From assembly GCF_029028005.1 (NCBI RefSeq), contig NZ_JAOTPO010000025.1, positions 1 through 56,560 of the forward strand: a stretch of DNA of 56,560 nt, given 5' to 3'. Source of the DNA: Alkalihalobacterium chitinilyticum (GTDB lineage: Bacteria > Bacillota > Bacilli > Bacillales > Bacillaceae_F). Position numbers and translations under genes: made by a program. A model generated the notes under the pieces. It was not told the origin of the DNA and did no database searches. It saw only the letters and a program-made list of their open reading frames with translations. Positions 8,573-17,512 of this stretch are shown here, piece by piece (the first letter of the stretch is position 1; every line of letters begins with the position of its first letter).

Positions 8573-8619
8573 TACAACCTCTCCTTTCCATTTTTTAGAG
8601 AAAAGTGATCATTCGGCAA
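8560..8619 (-). CDS. Possible 19-residue leader peptide overlapping carD-like start
   Basis: TTG at 8619 has a strong GGGGGTGG six bases upstream and opens a 19-codon frame (MPNDHFSLKNGKERLYCFR) that stops at 8560, twelve bases inside the CarD-like gene in another frame. The frame covers the ribosome site of the CarD-like gene, so translating it could couple to or modulate that gene. It may be chance. Confidence 0.3.
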   Translation of the reverse strand: MPNDHFSLKNGKERLYCFR

Positions 8620-8919
8620 GAGAACCACCCCCTTCAATTTACACGCACCTTTAATAGTAAGTCTCTATTCTCATAGATAGTAATTTTTCACACATAAAAA
8701 ACAACGGTCAAAAAGCAACAAAGCAGATGAAACACAGCCTATGTAAAATACCAGGTTATTCTGTTTACCTGGTGTCATGAACTAAACACTTTAATTAGCC
8801 ATCATCGGCAGAACAGTAAAATATTGTATGTACATATATTGATAGTAACATAATACTTGTTAAAGGTACATTAATTTGTGTTAAAATAAAAATACTCAAA
8901 AAATAAGGCAGGTGAAACG
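8620..8919. promoter_or_regulatory. Divergent promoter region with hairpin and palindrome
   Basis: This gene-free stretch separates the leftward CarD-like cluster from the rightward PadR-like gene. It holds a stem ACCAGGT/ACCTGGT near 8743-8775 and the palindrome TATGTACATA at about 8828-8837. PadR-family operators often contain ATGT and ACAT half-sites, so the palindrome is a candidate autoregulatory site. No convincing SigA promoter could be fixed. Confidence 0.35.
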
Positions 8920-9675
8920 ATGACAAAACTCTCTATATCAGTGAAGAAGCTAGGTCTTTCCTCAAAAGATATTCTCCACATAATGATCCTACAGTCGCTG
9001 AATCAGACGCCTTCACATCCTGCAGAAATTTATCGACAAGTATCGGAAGCGTTAAGGAACGATCATTTAAGTTCTACTCGTTCGAGAACCTATGTGTATA
9101 AAACGATCGAAGAACTTCAACAAAACGGCTTGATCGAGTTTCAAAAACAAGGGAGAAAGAAAGTGTTTTCCCTCAGTCAGGAAGGAACTAAATACTTAAA
9201 AGATCATAAAGTAAGAGTTGATCCGTCTCTTCAAAAACTGATTGCCATTGTTGAACATATGAGGGAAACAATAACCAAGCGAAAAATTCAAACCGTTGAT
9301 ATTTCACTGACTGATGATGATAAACAATACCTCAGCAAATTAATTAATGTAAAAGCATTGATCCAATGGTATTCACTTTACCGTCTCATTCACGAAGGAA
9401 ACCATCACGGCGGTGCTCTTTATGGAGAAATGAACATTTGGTTTGGATGGATGAATAACCACGGTTATTTTTATCAAGTGTTGAGAGAAATGAATCAAGA
9501 GGGCTTGATTAACGGTACGTGGCTTGACGAGGATACTCGATCACAACGGAAATATGAAGTGACTGATTTGGGTAAAAGGAAGTTTACTTCTTTGAGCCTT
9601 AATATCGAAAGGCATTTCACTGAAGTTCATCAGTTTTTAAGGTCTATGATCGAGAAGTTAAATCATACCCCTTAA
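8920..9675 (+). CDS. Regulator with two PadR-like winged-helix domains
   Basis: A 251-residue protein with two winged helix-turn-helix units of PadR type: residues 12-95 (ILHIMILQSLNQTPSHPAEI, YVYKTIEELQQNGLIEFQKQ, KVFSLSQEGTKYL) and residues 145-225 (IQWYSLYRLIHEGNHHGGAL, YQVLREMNQEGLINGTWLDE, RKYEVTDLGKRKF). PadR proteins normally have one unit and dimerise; here two are fused, so a single chain could act as a pseudo-dimer. AGGTG precedes the ATG. A terminator follows. Confidence 0.75.
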   Translation: MTKLSISVKKLGLSSKDILHIMILQSLNQTPSHPAEIYRQVSEALRNDHLSSTRSRTYVYKTIEELQQNGLIEFQKQGRKKVFSLSQEGTKYLKDHKVRVDPSLQKLIAIVEHMRETITKRKIQTVDISLTDDDKQYLSKLINVKALIQWYSLYRLIHEGNHHGGALYGEMNIWFGWMNNHGYFYQVLREMNQEGLINGTWLDEDTRSQRKYEVTDLGKRKFTSLSLNIERHFTEVHQFLRSMIEKLNHTP

Positions 9676-9716
9676 AACCTGGGGAACATTCGGCATTAAC
9701 TGTACCCAATAATACT

Positions 9717-9757
9717 AAAACGAAGCCTTCTTCAAAAAGAAAGCTTCGTTTTTTTTG
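9717..9757. terminator. Strong terminator
   Basis: AACGAAGCCTTCTT pairs with AAGAAAGCTTCGTT, followed by a run of eight Ts on the plus strand and preceded by an A-run. It ends the PadR-like gene and may also serve the converging permease gene. Confidence 0.85.
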
Positions 9758-9775
9758 TTTGTTATAAACATGTAT

Positions 9776-11095
9776 TTATTGCTCTAAACGGTGCCCCTGT
9801 TCAACCACTTTCTTTCTCGATTGTGATAAATAATAGATGAATTCACTAAATAAGGCTGCTAAGATCCCCATTAATAATCCATTTGAAACAAGTGGCTGAA
9901 CGAGTACTGGTATTTGCGTAAATGCCTCAGCTGGCAGGTTCATAATGGACATCCCTAACAAAGCCGGAAAGGCAATGCGATAAATCGTTTTTGATGTGAA
10001 TTGCAAACCTTCAATATTTCTAAGCGCCGATCGAAACAGCTGCAAATAAGCGACAAACAAAATCGTATTCCCTACACTATGAGGAATCGTCGAAAAGAAC
10101 GCGCTTAATGCGGGGATAGCCCCAATGATGATAAATAGGCCTGAACCGATGAAAAACGGTAACCGCTCTTTAATTCCGGTCGATTGTAAAAAACCGAGTG
10201 AAGATGCATAAGGTGCATAAGGCACAAGTCCTAACATCCCTGAAACTGACGTATAGCCGCCAGACAGCATGAGAGACGCCCGATATTGCTTCGGTTGAGT
10301 CTCCCTCTCATAAATATCTTCCGCCCCTTTTAAAGTCGCGATCGTATTCGTTGTATTCAGTAACCCAGTGATCACAACCGTCAGGATAATCCCCCATTCA
10401 AAACTCGGTGCCCCCCACGGAAACCACGTAAGAAAAGGTGTTGTTTTTACAGAACTGACGGTTTCATGCTGCAAGAGGAACACCGCGCCAATCCAACCGA
10501 TTGCCATTCCGATTAGTAAGGAAAGATTACTGATGGCACCCTTCCCTTTCACATTCAGAAAAATCGTTATCGCTGCGATCACAAATGAAAAGCTAGCGAC
10601 ACGGACATCAATATACTCACTCTCATTTAATCCTAGCATTCCTTTTAAAAAGATATAAATCAATTGATTGGCAAGCAGTAATAAAAAAACGAACATTACC
10701 ACTGGCGTGAACCATTTCTTCAACAATTCACCAAGCCCCAACGCTCCTAATATCGAGACGATCAGACCCGAAATAATCGCTCCAACAGCGATACTCCCGC
10801 CGATTGTAGTCAACTCGACATTTAATGTACTAGCCGTTGCAGCAAGACTTAAAATGACACCCCACCATAATCCAGATTGCCCCTCCATTAAAGCATACCG
10901 ATGTCCGATCAACCCTTGCAAAATACAAGCGATACCAGTAAAAATAAACGATCGTTGGATAGCAGACACAATTTCAATTTGTTCTAAGTCAAATGCAGCC
11001 CCAATGGAAATAGGAATGACTACAGTATTAGCAAACATAAAAAATAACCATTGGAACCCACCTAAGAAGGCAATACTAATCGGTAACTTATTCAC
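9776..11095 (-). CDS. Uracil/xanthine permease family transporter
   Basis: About 440 residues with 12-14 hydrophobic segments of the nucleobase-ascorbate transporter (UraA/PbuX) type. It imports a purine or pyrimidine base by cation symport across the cytoplasmic membrane; the exact base cannot be told. Typical short motifs are 'ALMEGQSGLWWG', 'GLLNTTNTIATLKGAEDI' and 'SGMLGLVPYAPYASSLGFLQ'. The open frame extends to ATG 11140, but AAAGGA nine bases before GTG 11095 supports the shorter form. It shares a terminator region with the PadR-like gene. Confidence 0.85.
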   Translation of the reverse strand: MNKLPISIAFLGGFQWLFFMFANTVVIPISIGAAFDLEQIEIVSAIQRSFIFTGIACILQGLIGHRYALMEGQSGLWWGVILSLAATASTLNVELTTIGGSIAVGAIISGLIVSILGALGLGELLKKWFTPVVMFVFLLLLANQLIYIFLKGMLGLNESEYIDVRVASFSFVIAAITIFLNVKGKGAISNLSLLIGMAIGWIGAVFLLQHETVSSVKTTPFLTWFPWGAPSFEWGIILTVVITGLLNTTNTIATLKGAEDIYERETQPKQYRASLMLSGGYTSVSGMLGLVPYAPYASSLGFLQSTGIKERLPFFIGSGLFIIIGAIPALSAFFSTIPHSVGNTILFVAYLQLFRSALRNIEGLQFTSKTIYRIAFPALLGMSIMNLPAEAFTQIPVLVQPLVSNGLLMGILAALFSEFIYYLSQSRKKVVEQGHRLEQ

Positions 11096-11553
11096 TACCT
11101 GACATCCTTTCACCTGAAGTAAAACATAAATTCCTAGCATAATACCAAATATTTGTAATTTCGTCTATAGCTAGTTAGGAGAATACTAGGTTATGTTGAA
11201 AAAACGTCTGTCCCGGTCAAAGAAACCCTACTTGAAAAAGTGGAGGAACCATTCAAACAACCCCTAAACGAAAAGCGACGGAATCACTAAAAGAAGCAAC
11301 TACTAGCAGCTAGTATTGCTTCATAATAGGAAGATGAGGATCTTGCCCCTGTATTAAAAAATAGTGATGCTTAGCATTATCACAAGGTGAAAGTTAAAAA
11401 GGATAGAGCAGGATAACTTCGAGTATAAAACTGGCCAGGTGCGATCCGCATCTTTTGTTTTATTTATTATGGCAATAGTAATCGTCCCCATCATCGTATT
11501 TTCTGTTTGCACGAACGCCCCCCCGAAAAACACAATGACGATACTTGAATAAC
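11096..11553. other. Gene-free stretch with decayed coding traces
   Basis: No intact gene is seen. On the plus strand near 11270-11440 short blocks such as 'VLKNSDA' and 'HYHKVKVKKDRAG' appear between in-frame stops, suggesting an old degraded small gene, but no family can be named. The rest is AT-rich and holds the upstream region of the permease gene. Confidence 0.3.
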
Positions 11554-12222
11554 CTATTTCAACTCCATTGAAAACAAATTCTTCTCATGGTCATTTAAAA
11601 CCTCCGACTCGAAGGTTTTAACGATTTCCATCCGTATTTCATTCGTAAGTTCTTCGGCTTTATATTGTTGTATCTGTTGGCTTACTAATTCTGTAAATGT
11701 TTCTTCTACGACATCTATGTAATAACCGGTACTGGAAAAGTACTTCATTGAAGAGATATCCTCTAGATCGACCAGCTCTTTATATGCTTGAAAGGATTGA
11801 ATAATGGATATTACATCCGTTTCAGAATAAGATAGAATGATTTCGAAATCTGTTTTTTGTCCATCCTTTGTTTCAAATGAATAGGACATGGTATCTTCAA
11901 ATGGGATACTAGCACGAATAAATACAAATAAACCTTTGTCCGTAGTAATCAGTCGCTTATTCGCAGCGTTTTCTACTATACTTCCGTCCCCTTTAATTAC
12001 TAGATCATGTTCAGCAGGATAAAATACCCTATACTGACCCTCAAGAACATTACTCGTCCATATTAGCGCAAGAAGTGTGATACCGCCGATCACCCAATGA
12101 TTTGCTTTGATCTTAAGCCATTGAAAGACTTTCCAAACAATATATAAATACAATAGAATAAAAATGGAGTTCCAGATGATCCAAAGAATAGGACCTAACC
12201 AAGTAGGTATTAAAATGGTCAA
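11554..12222 (-). CDS. Two-helix membrane protein with SPFH-like outer part
   Basis: A 222-residue protein with two N-terminal membrane helices (about 8-32 and 43-60). The soluble remainder has a beta-rich part ('GLFVFIRASIPFEDTMSYSFETKDGQ') and long helices ('VEETFTELVSQQIQQYKAEELTNEIRMEIVKTFESEV'). This order recalls the SPFH/band-7 fold of flotillin- and prohibitin-like proteins, but the match is by pattern only and the end is short. No operon partner except possibly the small membrane protein upstream. Confidence 0.55.
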   Translation of the reverse strand: MTILIPTWLGPILWIIWNSIFILLYLYIVWKVFQWLKIKANHWVIGGITLLALIWTSNVLEGQYRVFYPAEHDLVIKGDGSIVENAANKRLITTDKGLFVFIRASIPFEDTMSYSFETKDGQKTDFEIILSYSETDVISIIQSFQAYKELVDLEDISSMKYFSSTGYYIDVVEETFTELVSQQIQQYKAEELTNEIRMEIVKTFESEVLNDHEKNLFSMELK

Positions 12223-12328
12223 AATATCACCTCTAGAAAAGTAAATGAAGATGGTTTATTCTAAATGACTTGCGATCGTTGCCTTTGTTTTTCAAAAGTT
12301 AAACCCCATCGGCACCTGCAGAATGTTA

Positions 12329-12451
12329 TTAATTTTTTCTATTTAAGTCTTCAAGAAGCTCAATTATTCTCTTATTTTGTTTGGTTTGCTCTTGTAAGTA
12401 CCCAATCACGGTCCCGAGCCCGATAATAATTATGACCAAAAAGATCCACAT
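12329..12451 (-). CDS. 40-residue single-helix membrane protein
   Basis: One hydrophobic helix (WIFLVIIIIGLGTVIGYL) is followed by a charged, coiled-coil-like tail (QEQTKQNKRIIELLEDLNRK). I chose ATG 12451 because AGGAGG lies six bases upstream; the ATG two codons earlier touches that box. The type resembles short B. subtilis proteins of unknown function. It lies upstream of the two-helix membrane protein in the same direction. Confidence 0.6.
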   Translation of the reverse strand: MWIFLVIIIIGLGTVIGYLQEQTKQNKRIIELLEDLNRKN

Positions 12452-12681
12452 AATCATCCTCCTATCTCTAGCGCTGTTCGATTGCCACCCAAGGCTCGAA
12501 AACTTGAATTCTACTAACAAGTAATCTTATTGCTCGACTTGCGTTTTTATTCATTACAGTATGTGCCCTATAGTTGATTAGCAGTTTATACTTATTTTAA
12601 CATATATACCATCTTATATTGTGATTGGTCCCTGAATTAGCTTTGACCATTGCTCGTTTCAACGATCCTTTTGACTTATCC

Positions 12682-12862
12682 GGACTGAGAGGCCCTTATT
12701 TGTGAAAAAATCAATGATTTGACAAGGTTAGAGGACTGAGAGGCCCTTATCTAGCAATATATCTATGAAATCTCCTTGTGAAATAGGAAATAAGGGCTTC
12801 TGAGTCCGCTAATGACTAAAAGTACTCGTTTTTAGGTGAAATAAGGGCCTCTCAGTACCCTA
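12682..12862. repeat. Nested inverted-repeat element, copy 1 (2+2 arms)
   Basis: Two direct arms (12682, 12733) of GGACTGAGAGGCCCTTAT and two inverted arms (ATAAGGGCTTCTGAGTCC near 12790, ATAAGGGCCTCTCAGTACC near 12841). Arm starts are spaced 51, 57 and 51 bp, total 181 bp. The first arm can pair with the last and the second with the third. The remainder of 12452-13153 has no gene. It sits between the AraC-like gene and the 40-residue membrane gene, both leftward. Confidence 0.9.
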
Positions 12863-13086
12863 AAATTCGCCGGACTCCATTAACCTCTTTTATAATGTAT
12901 TCTTCTATCAACATAAGACTTGAAATAAAAAAATGAAGCTATTATGAAAAATGTGATGATATTTTACCATAGCAATTTCTAGTAGATCTAACCTTGTGAA
13001 CGATAAATTGACTAGCCTCATTTTTTAGGTCGAAACCACGACTGTTGCTTAGCTGTCACCACTAATGCTAGAATAACTTAAGAAAA

Positions 13087-13133
13087 CCCGTTTACAACAA
13101 CAAAGACCACCTGTTGGGTATCGGGTTTCCTCC
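13087..13133 (-). terminator. Weak terminator candidate
   Basis: AACCCG and CGGGTT close an inner CAACAA/CCTGTTG pairing just below the stop of the AraC-like gene; the minus-strand tail is TTTTCTTAA. The stem is imperfect. Confidence 0.4.
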
Positions 13134-13153
13134 ATCCATCTATTTCAACTACT

Positions 13154-13999
13154 CTATTTTTTCCTTACTGTCATCCAAATCTCACTCTTATTCTCTTTAC
13201 TCGCCAGAATTTCCGGCCCCTCTATATGCTCATAGCCAGCGGAAGGGAACCATTCCGAATAGATTCTTTCCCAAGCATCTTGCACTTTATCCCAATCACC
13301 CTCGACTTCAAACACCGCCCAAGTATACTCCTGAATTTCAAGCTCATCCAGATTCTCTGGGCATTTTTTCGTCGTAGCTGCGGCAATGTAGTAATCCAGT
13401 TCACCATCTTGACTACGTTCGTCAGAAAAATTCGTACATACATTGATGATACCTTTTGGTTCTAAGTCAGATAAACCTTCAATTTGTGTATATATTTCAT
13501 CACTAATTGACTCCCACCTTTCCGATATTTCTGGGTTCGTCCCTGCAGGTACCAAATTAACCCTATTTTTCCAACCTACCACTCGAAAAGCATCTTTTTG
13601 TACTATTTTGTAATTCATTTCTGTTCCTCCCTTAATCGTTAATTGGAAGGTCATTTTGGGATACGCCTTGAGTGAATGGCCATCGCGACGTGCTTCTGTT
13701 GGAGTAACTCCGTGAAGACTTTGAAACGCTCGTGTAAAAGCATCCGGTGAATGGTAGCCGTATTTCCAGGCTATATCAATCACCTTTTCATTTCCATGCT
13801 TCAAATCAAAAGCAGCAAGCGTCATTCGACGTCGTCTAATATACTCAGAAAGTGACACACCAGCTAAAAATGAAAACATCCGTTTAAAATGGTATTCTGA
13901 GCATCGCGCAATTCTCGACACTTCCTGAAAATCGATTTCATTTATTAGATTTTCTTCAATATAGTTTAAGGCTCCATTCATATTTTCCAGCGAATCCAT
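13154..13999 (-). CDS. AraC-type regulator with GyrI-like effector domain
   Basis: A 281-residue protein. Residues 1-105 hold two AraC helix-turn-helix units ([40 protein letters not shown], then HGVTPTEAR). Residues 125-281 form a GyrI-like/AraC effector-binding domain ([18 protein letters not shown]..., [20 protein letters not shown]). Members of this type bind hydrophobic drugs or small ligands and often activate stress or efflux genes. GGGAGG lies eight bases before the ATG. No target gene is obvious next to it. Confidence 0.9.
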   Translation of the reverse strand: MDSLENMNGALNYIEENLINEIDFQEVSRIARCSEYHFKRMFSFLAGVSLSEYIRRRRMTLAAFDLKHGNEKVIDIAWKYGYHSPDAFTRAFQSLHGVTPTEARRDGHSLKAYPKMTFQLTIKGGTEMNYKIVQKDAFRVVGWKNRVNLVPAGTNPEISERWESISDEIYTQIEGLSDLEPKGIINVCTNFSDERSQDGELDYYIAAATTKKCPENLDELEIQEYTWAVFEVEGDWDKVQDAWERIYSEWFPSAGYEHIEGPEILASKENKSEIWMTVRKK

Positions 14000-14472
14000 C
14001 GTAATAACCTCCCTTTCTACAATAGAATATCAATTATGGAGAAACGGGACCCGACTATCGGTGCACACTTCTGCAGGGTTGAAAGCTATTATGGTCGAAC
14101 AGTCAAATTGAATACCTTGACGCTGCTTTCTCTTAAGTTTTATTTATTAGAGCAAAGAACCCCTCCATCCTAGATAGTAGGGTTCGTTAAAGGAAACTTT
14201 TTAGTTTCGTTCATCCCCTCCCAATCGAGTTCACCAAAACTATAATTGGTGGTTTTTCACGATTCAACACAATATACGGTCATTACTCTTTAAAAAACAC
14301 ACATTGTATTTAAACACGAAATTATCTCCACAATTAAAATCATGTTCTCATTTAATTATAATTTAAGAAAGGCTTACCGATAGTTGAAGAATATTATTTT
14401 ATTCACTCATACCTATGACAATAAAACTATTCAATCCTCATGTGTATCATTTTAATGCCGTCTCCTGTTGTT
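14000..14472. other. Gene-free stretch
   Basis: No gene is supported. A hairpin GAACCC/GGGTTC lies at about 14157-14187 and may be a weak terminator. The rest is AT-rich, with short frames lacking ribosome sites. Confidence 0.4.
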
Positions 14473-14820
14473 TTAAAATCGATATGTATTAAAAATTTCA
14501 GGAAGCGAAAGGATTAGCAATAATCCTATAAATACAGTTGCACAAAAACAAATCCAACCAATTATTTTTACCTTTTTATCAATTTCAGCTTTTTCCTCTA
14601 ATTTATTAATATATATAATTACTAAGAAGAAACAAACAAAAGGGATAACGCCTATAAAATTAAATCCTAAAATTGATTTATCTACTAAAAATAAAGCTAG
14701 AATCAGTAAAATCACTGCAATTGAAATTCTATTTATTATTGTATAGATAAAATCTCCTCCTTTATTTAAAATCTTCTCTTCGTTAGCACGATAAGCGATA
14801 GCAGTTGTTACGCTATACAT
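14473..14820 (-). CDS. Small membrane protein with uncertain start
   Basis: A 115-residue frame with three hydrophobic segments (about 27-50, 52-70, 85-108) split by a charged loop (KLEEKAEIDKKVK). A perfect AAAGGAGG lies inside the frame at codons 20-22, but no ATG, GTG or TTG follows it at the right distance; the next candidates are ATC and ATA codons. Either the upstream ATG at 14820 is used or the natural start has been lost. Function unknown. Confidence 0.5.
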   Translation of the reverse strand: MYSVTTAIAYRANEEKILNKGGDFIYTIINRISIAVILLILALFLVDKSILGFNFIGVIPFVCFFLVIIYINKLEEKAEIDKKVKIIGWICFCATVFIGLLLILSLPEIFNTYRF

Positions 14821-14945
14821 CCGTTATTTTTAAGAGGAATCCCTACAAAAATGACTATTCATAGGTTACAACCATTTGATCAATTGTTTTGAAAAATAGA
14901 TTTGAACTTTCTTCTATTCAACGTTAGTCACACTAAAATTAGAAC

Positions 14946-15608
14946 TTAACACAAATGCTTAAGTGCTTCACGTTTGCTAAGTTTTTGAAGCGGAGTTTTT
15001 TCAACAAATGTAATAACGGATTGTGGGTTGGTTTTTCCATATTCTCTCAATGCCCAACCGATTGCCTTTGCGATAAAGAACTCCGTATCATCTGCATGCT
15101 TTTCACAATAATAAAACAGTCGTTCTTCATCAGTATTTTCCTTAAATGATAGTTGGTGCAAGATGGCTGTCCTTCTTACCCACATATTGTCATCTTCAAT
15201 CCATTCGTCCATGAACTTAGCCTGTTCAGGAAATGTCCTTACAATATGCCCAACAACACCACTCGCGATGGAATCTACCGTATCCCACCAAGATTTTGAA
15301 GTTATCATTCTTTTTAGCTGTGTTAAATCATCAGCAACTAAGTATTTCTTGGATTTCACTAAATAATCAATCACAACATATTGGTATTCCCGCTCGCACT
15401 GCCCCCAAAGGTCAAAAACTATATTCCAGTCAATAGGTTTCTTACCTACTAGCCACTCTTTGAATAATTTCGAAGTAATCTTTCTTCTTTCTGGGGTTTG
15501 AATTCCTAAAAAGTCAAACCGATTCCTCATATATGCTGACATACCTATTGCTTTTTCCTTATTCTCCATTAATTTAAATTCGCTAGTTATGTCTTGAATA
15601 TTCATCAA
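14946..15608 (-). CDS. DNA alkylation repair enzyme, AlkD-like glycosylase
   Basis: A 220-residue HEAT-like repeat protein of the AlkD family, DNA glycosylases that remove 3- and 7-alkylpurines. The residues known from Bacillus cereus AlkD have counterparts: 'KSWWDTVDSIAS' at 105-116 (Trp and Asp of the active cleft), 'NMWVRRTAIL' at 141-150 (Arg) and 'FIAKAIGWALREYGK' near 175-190. Length is close to the 237 residues of AlkD. The gene stands alone. Start ATG is followed directly by a second ATG; the true start may be either. Confidence 0.92.
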   Translation of the reverse strand: MMNIQDITSEFKLMENKEKAIGMSAYMRNRFDFLGIQTPERRKITSKLFKEWLVGKKPIDWNIVFDLWGQCEREYQYVVIDYLVKSKKYLVADDLTQLKRMITSKSWWDTVDSIASGVVGHIVRTFPEQAKFMDEWIEDDNMWVRRTAILHQLSFKENTDEERLFYYCEKHADDTEFFIAKAIGWALREYGKTNPQSVITFVEKTPLQKLSKREALKHLC

Positions 15609-15927
15609 GTACCACTCCTATACCATCATTATGTTATTGTGTTATTCTGACCTTTAGATCAAAAAGAGGGCTGTTACGGAATGACACCCAGCTCTTCCAG
15701 TATTTCATCTCGTTAATTCAATTCATTTATTTTTATTTAAAAAGAGAACTTTATTTGACAACCGTATACTTTTGTTTAACAAAATGTTCCACACCGTTTA
15801 TACTATTTTATCTTTTACTTATCAAAATAGCATCTTATACTTACCTATATATGCAATTCCAACCACCTTTTTGTTTCTCGTCGAAATTGATCTTTGTTGC
15901 TAGTTTCTCTCGTCCTTTTGAGTTATC

Positions 15928-16161
15928 TAGACTGGGGAGGCCCTGATAAGTGAAAAAATCAATGGTTTATCAATTAATAGGGCACTGAGAGGCACTTATC
16001 CGTGAAAAAATCATTGATTTAAAAATGATAAGGCACTGAGAGGCCCTTATCTAGCAAAATATCTATAAAATTCCCTTGATTAATAGGGAATAAGGGCTTC
16101 TGAGTGCCCTAATGACTTAAATTATTCGTTTTCAGGTGAAATAAGGGCCTCTCAGTACCCT
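15928..16161. repeat. Nested inverted-repeat element, copy 2 (3+2 arms)
   Basis: Three direct arms (15928, degenerate; 15980; 16031) and two inverted arms (16089, 16140). Spacings are 52, 51, 58 and 51 bp. The centre (TTATCTAGCAAAATATCTAT) is nearly the same as in copies 1 and 3, so these three share a recent origin. It lies in an 865-bp gene-free stretch (15609-16474) between two leftward genes. Confidence 0.9.
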
Positions 16162-16359
16162 AAAATAAAGACGTCACGCTCAACCTCTACTTTTACTAGA
16201 CTGACTGAAGATATACCCGCTAACATTTCGGTAACATTTACAATCAGATCGCCCTTTATGTATGAAAAAAGTAAAATGCTATTGACAAAATCGTCCATAG
16301 ATAAATCATTAGACTTTATTTAGGCAAAAGAGTTTAAGAAAATTGCAAGTGAAACACCA

Positions 16360-16390
16360 AAAAGGACTGCCCCTATGAAGACAGTCCCGT
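16360..16390 (-). terminator. Terminator of the nuclease gene
   Basis: On the minus strand GGGACTGTC pairs with GGCAGTCC around a short loop and is followed by TTTTTGG. It lies 85 bp past the stop of the thermonuclease gene. Confidence 0.75.
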
Positions 16391-16474
16391 TGAACGATCA
16401 AAAAAGTAAACCGATAACTTCTATCCTACTTTTATGACCTTTATAATTTTCATATTCATACTTAATAATAAAAC

Positions 16475-17353
16475 TTACCTCTTCGACTTCCTATACCCTG
16501 CCGCTACGGCTTCTTCTTCTGTACAAAACATCTCCTCTGGATTGGTTCTGTCATAAAATTGCCCGCCTGGTACGTGGTAGATGAATTCACCGCTTGAACT
16601 GTGGTTTCCTTTAATCGTTGGATTGTCACAGCCCGCTTTTGGAGCTGGTGTTGCAGTTGGAGCGGTTTCTTTCTTTTCTTCTACTACACTTTCATCAAAG
16701 CCGCGGTCGGTTGCATAGTTTTCAATGCTCCAAATACCAATAGCTTGTTGCTGGGCTTTTTTCTGGATTTCATAAAAACGGTCAACATGCCTTGTATTCG
16801 GTGCAAACACATAGGCAACCCGGGCAAGCCCTTTTTCCAAGAGCAGTTCATTGAACATCTTGTCCCCTACCCACACATAGGCCAGCAAGCGGCCATAGCG
16901 ATCTCGTTCACCGACATCCATCTCGAGGTAGACTTTTTCTCCTACCGGCATCATATCTTTCGCTAACTGACTTGATTCCGGACCAAATGGTTGTACGGGT
17001 TTATTCGGATGAACCGACTCTGGCGTATCCACCAATAACAGCCTCACCCGTTCTTCTTGACCATTGCTTAGCTTTACAATAACCGTATCACCGTCAACAA
17101 CGCGAACGACATGTGCTGGAATGAAGCCTTGTTTTCCTTCTTCTGTATCCGCAGTCGTTTCTTCAGAAAGTTCTGTGGTATTATCGATAGTTTCTTCGCT
17201 CTGGTCTTCAGCTTGCTCGTCTTCTGTCGGTGCGTCTTCTTGAACTTGTTCCTGCACCTCTTCCGCACTTTTTTCAACGGGTTCCGCTTCTGGTATCTCG
17301 CTGCACCCTAATAAAAATAGAATAGTAAAAAGTAGTAAAACGGTTCTTTTCAT
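16475..17353 (-). CDS. Thermonuclease-like lipoprotein with C-terminal 'sunset'-type domain
   Basis: A 292-residue lipoprotein. The signal peptide ends in the lipobox LLGC (Cys17), then an acidic linker runs to about residue 75. The SNase domain (about 77-205) keeps the calcium and catalytic motifs 'VVDGDTVIV', 'RVRLLLVDTPES' and 'GERDRYGRLLAYVW', indicating an extracellular calcium-dependent nuclease like B. subtilis YncB. The tail (243-292: CDNPTIKGNHSSSGEFIYHV then GGQFYDRTNPEEMFCTEEEA) matches a small domain often attached to secreted nucleases. An operon partner is not seen. Confidence 0.9.
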   Translation of the reverse strand: MKRTVLLLFTILFLLGCSEIPEAEPVEKSAEEVQEQVQEDAPTEDEQAEDQSEETIDNTTELSEETTADTEEGKQGFIPAHVVRVVDGDTVIVKLSNGQEERVRLLLVDTPESVHPNKPVQPFGPESSQLAKDMMPVGEKVYLEMDVGERDRYGRLLAYVWVGDKMFNELLLEKGLARVAYVFAPNTRHVDRFYEIQKKAQQQAIGIWSIENYATDRGFDESVVEEKKETAPTATPAPKAGCDNPTIKGNHSSSGEFIYHVPGGQFYDRTNPEEMFCTEEEAVAAGYRKSKR

Positions 17354-17387
17354 CTTTTACCCCAATCCCCTATAAAATGTATGCTAA

Positions 17388-17437
17388 GAATGACACCCAT
17401 CTATTTTTCTAGGTATCTCTTGTAAGTGTCATTTTTA
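17388..17437. terminator. Terminator-like inverted repeat
   Basis: AATGACAC and GTGTCATT flank a loop of about 30 bases, with TTTTTAT on the plus strand. It lies upstream of the nuclease gene and may insulate it from leftward read-through or end a plus-strand transcript. Confidence 0.45.
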
Positions 17438-17512
17438 TATCATACTATATTATCCGGATTGAATTAAATAGGAGATTAGAGGTCAACGAGGATTGAGCGA
17501 TGATATTAGCTA

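Noticed and set aside
10368-11102. Plus-strand frames opposite the permease
   Set aside because: They are antisense shadows of a 12-14 helix transporter and lack ribosome sites.
11270-11440. RelE-like toxin remnant
   Set aside because: A few residues look similar, but stops are frequent and no diagnostic residues are seen.
12682-12862. CRISPR array reading of the nested repeat element
   Set aside because: Repeats are about 18-20 bp, occur in both orientations, and the spacers are related between copies; no cas genes are present.
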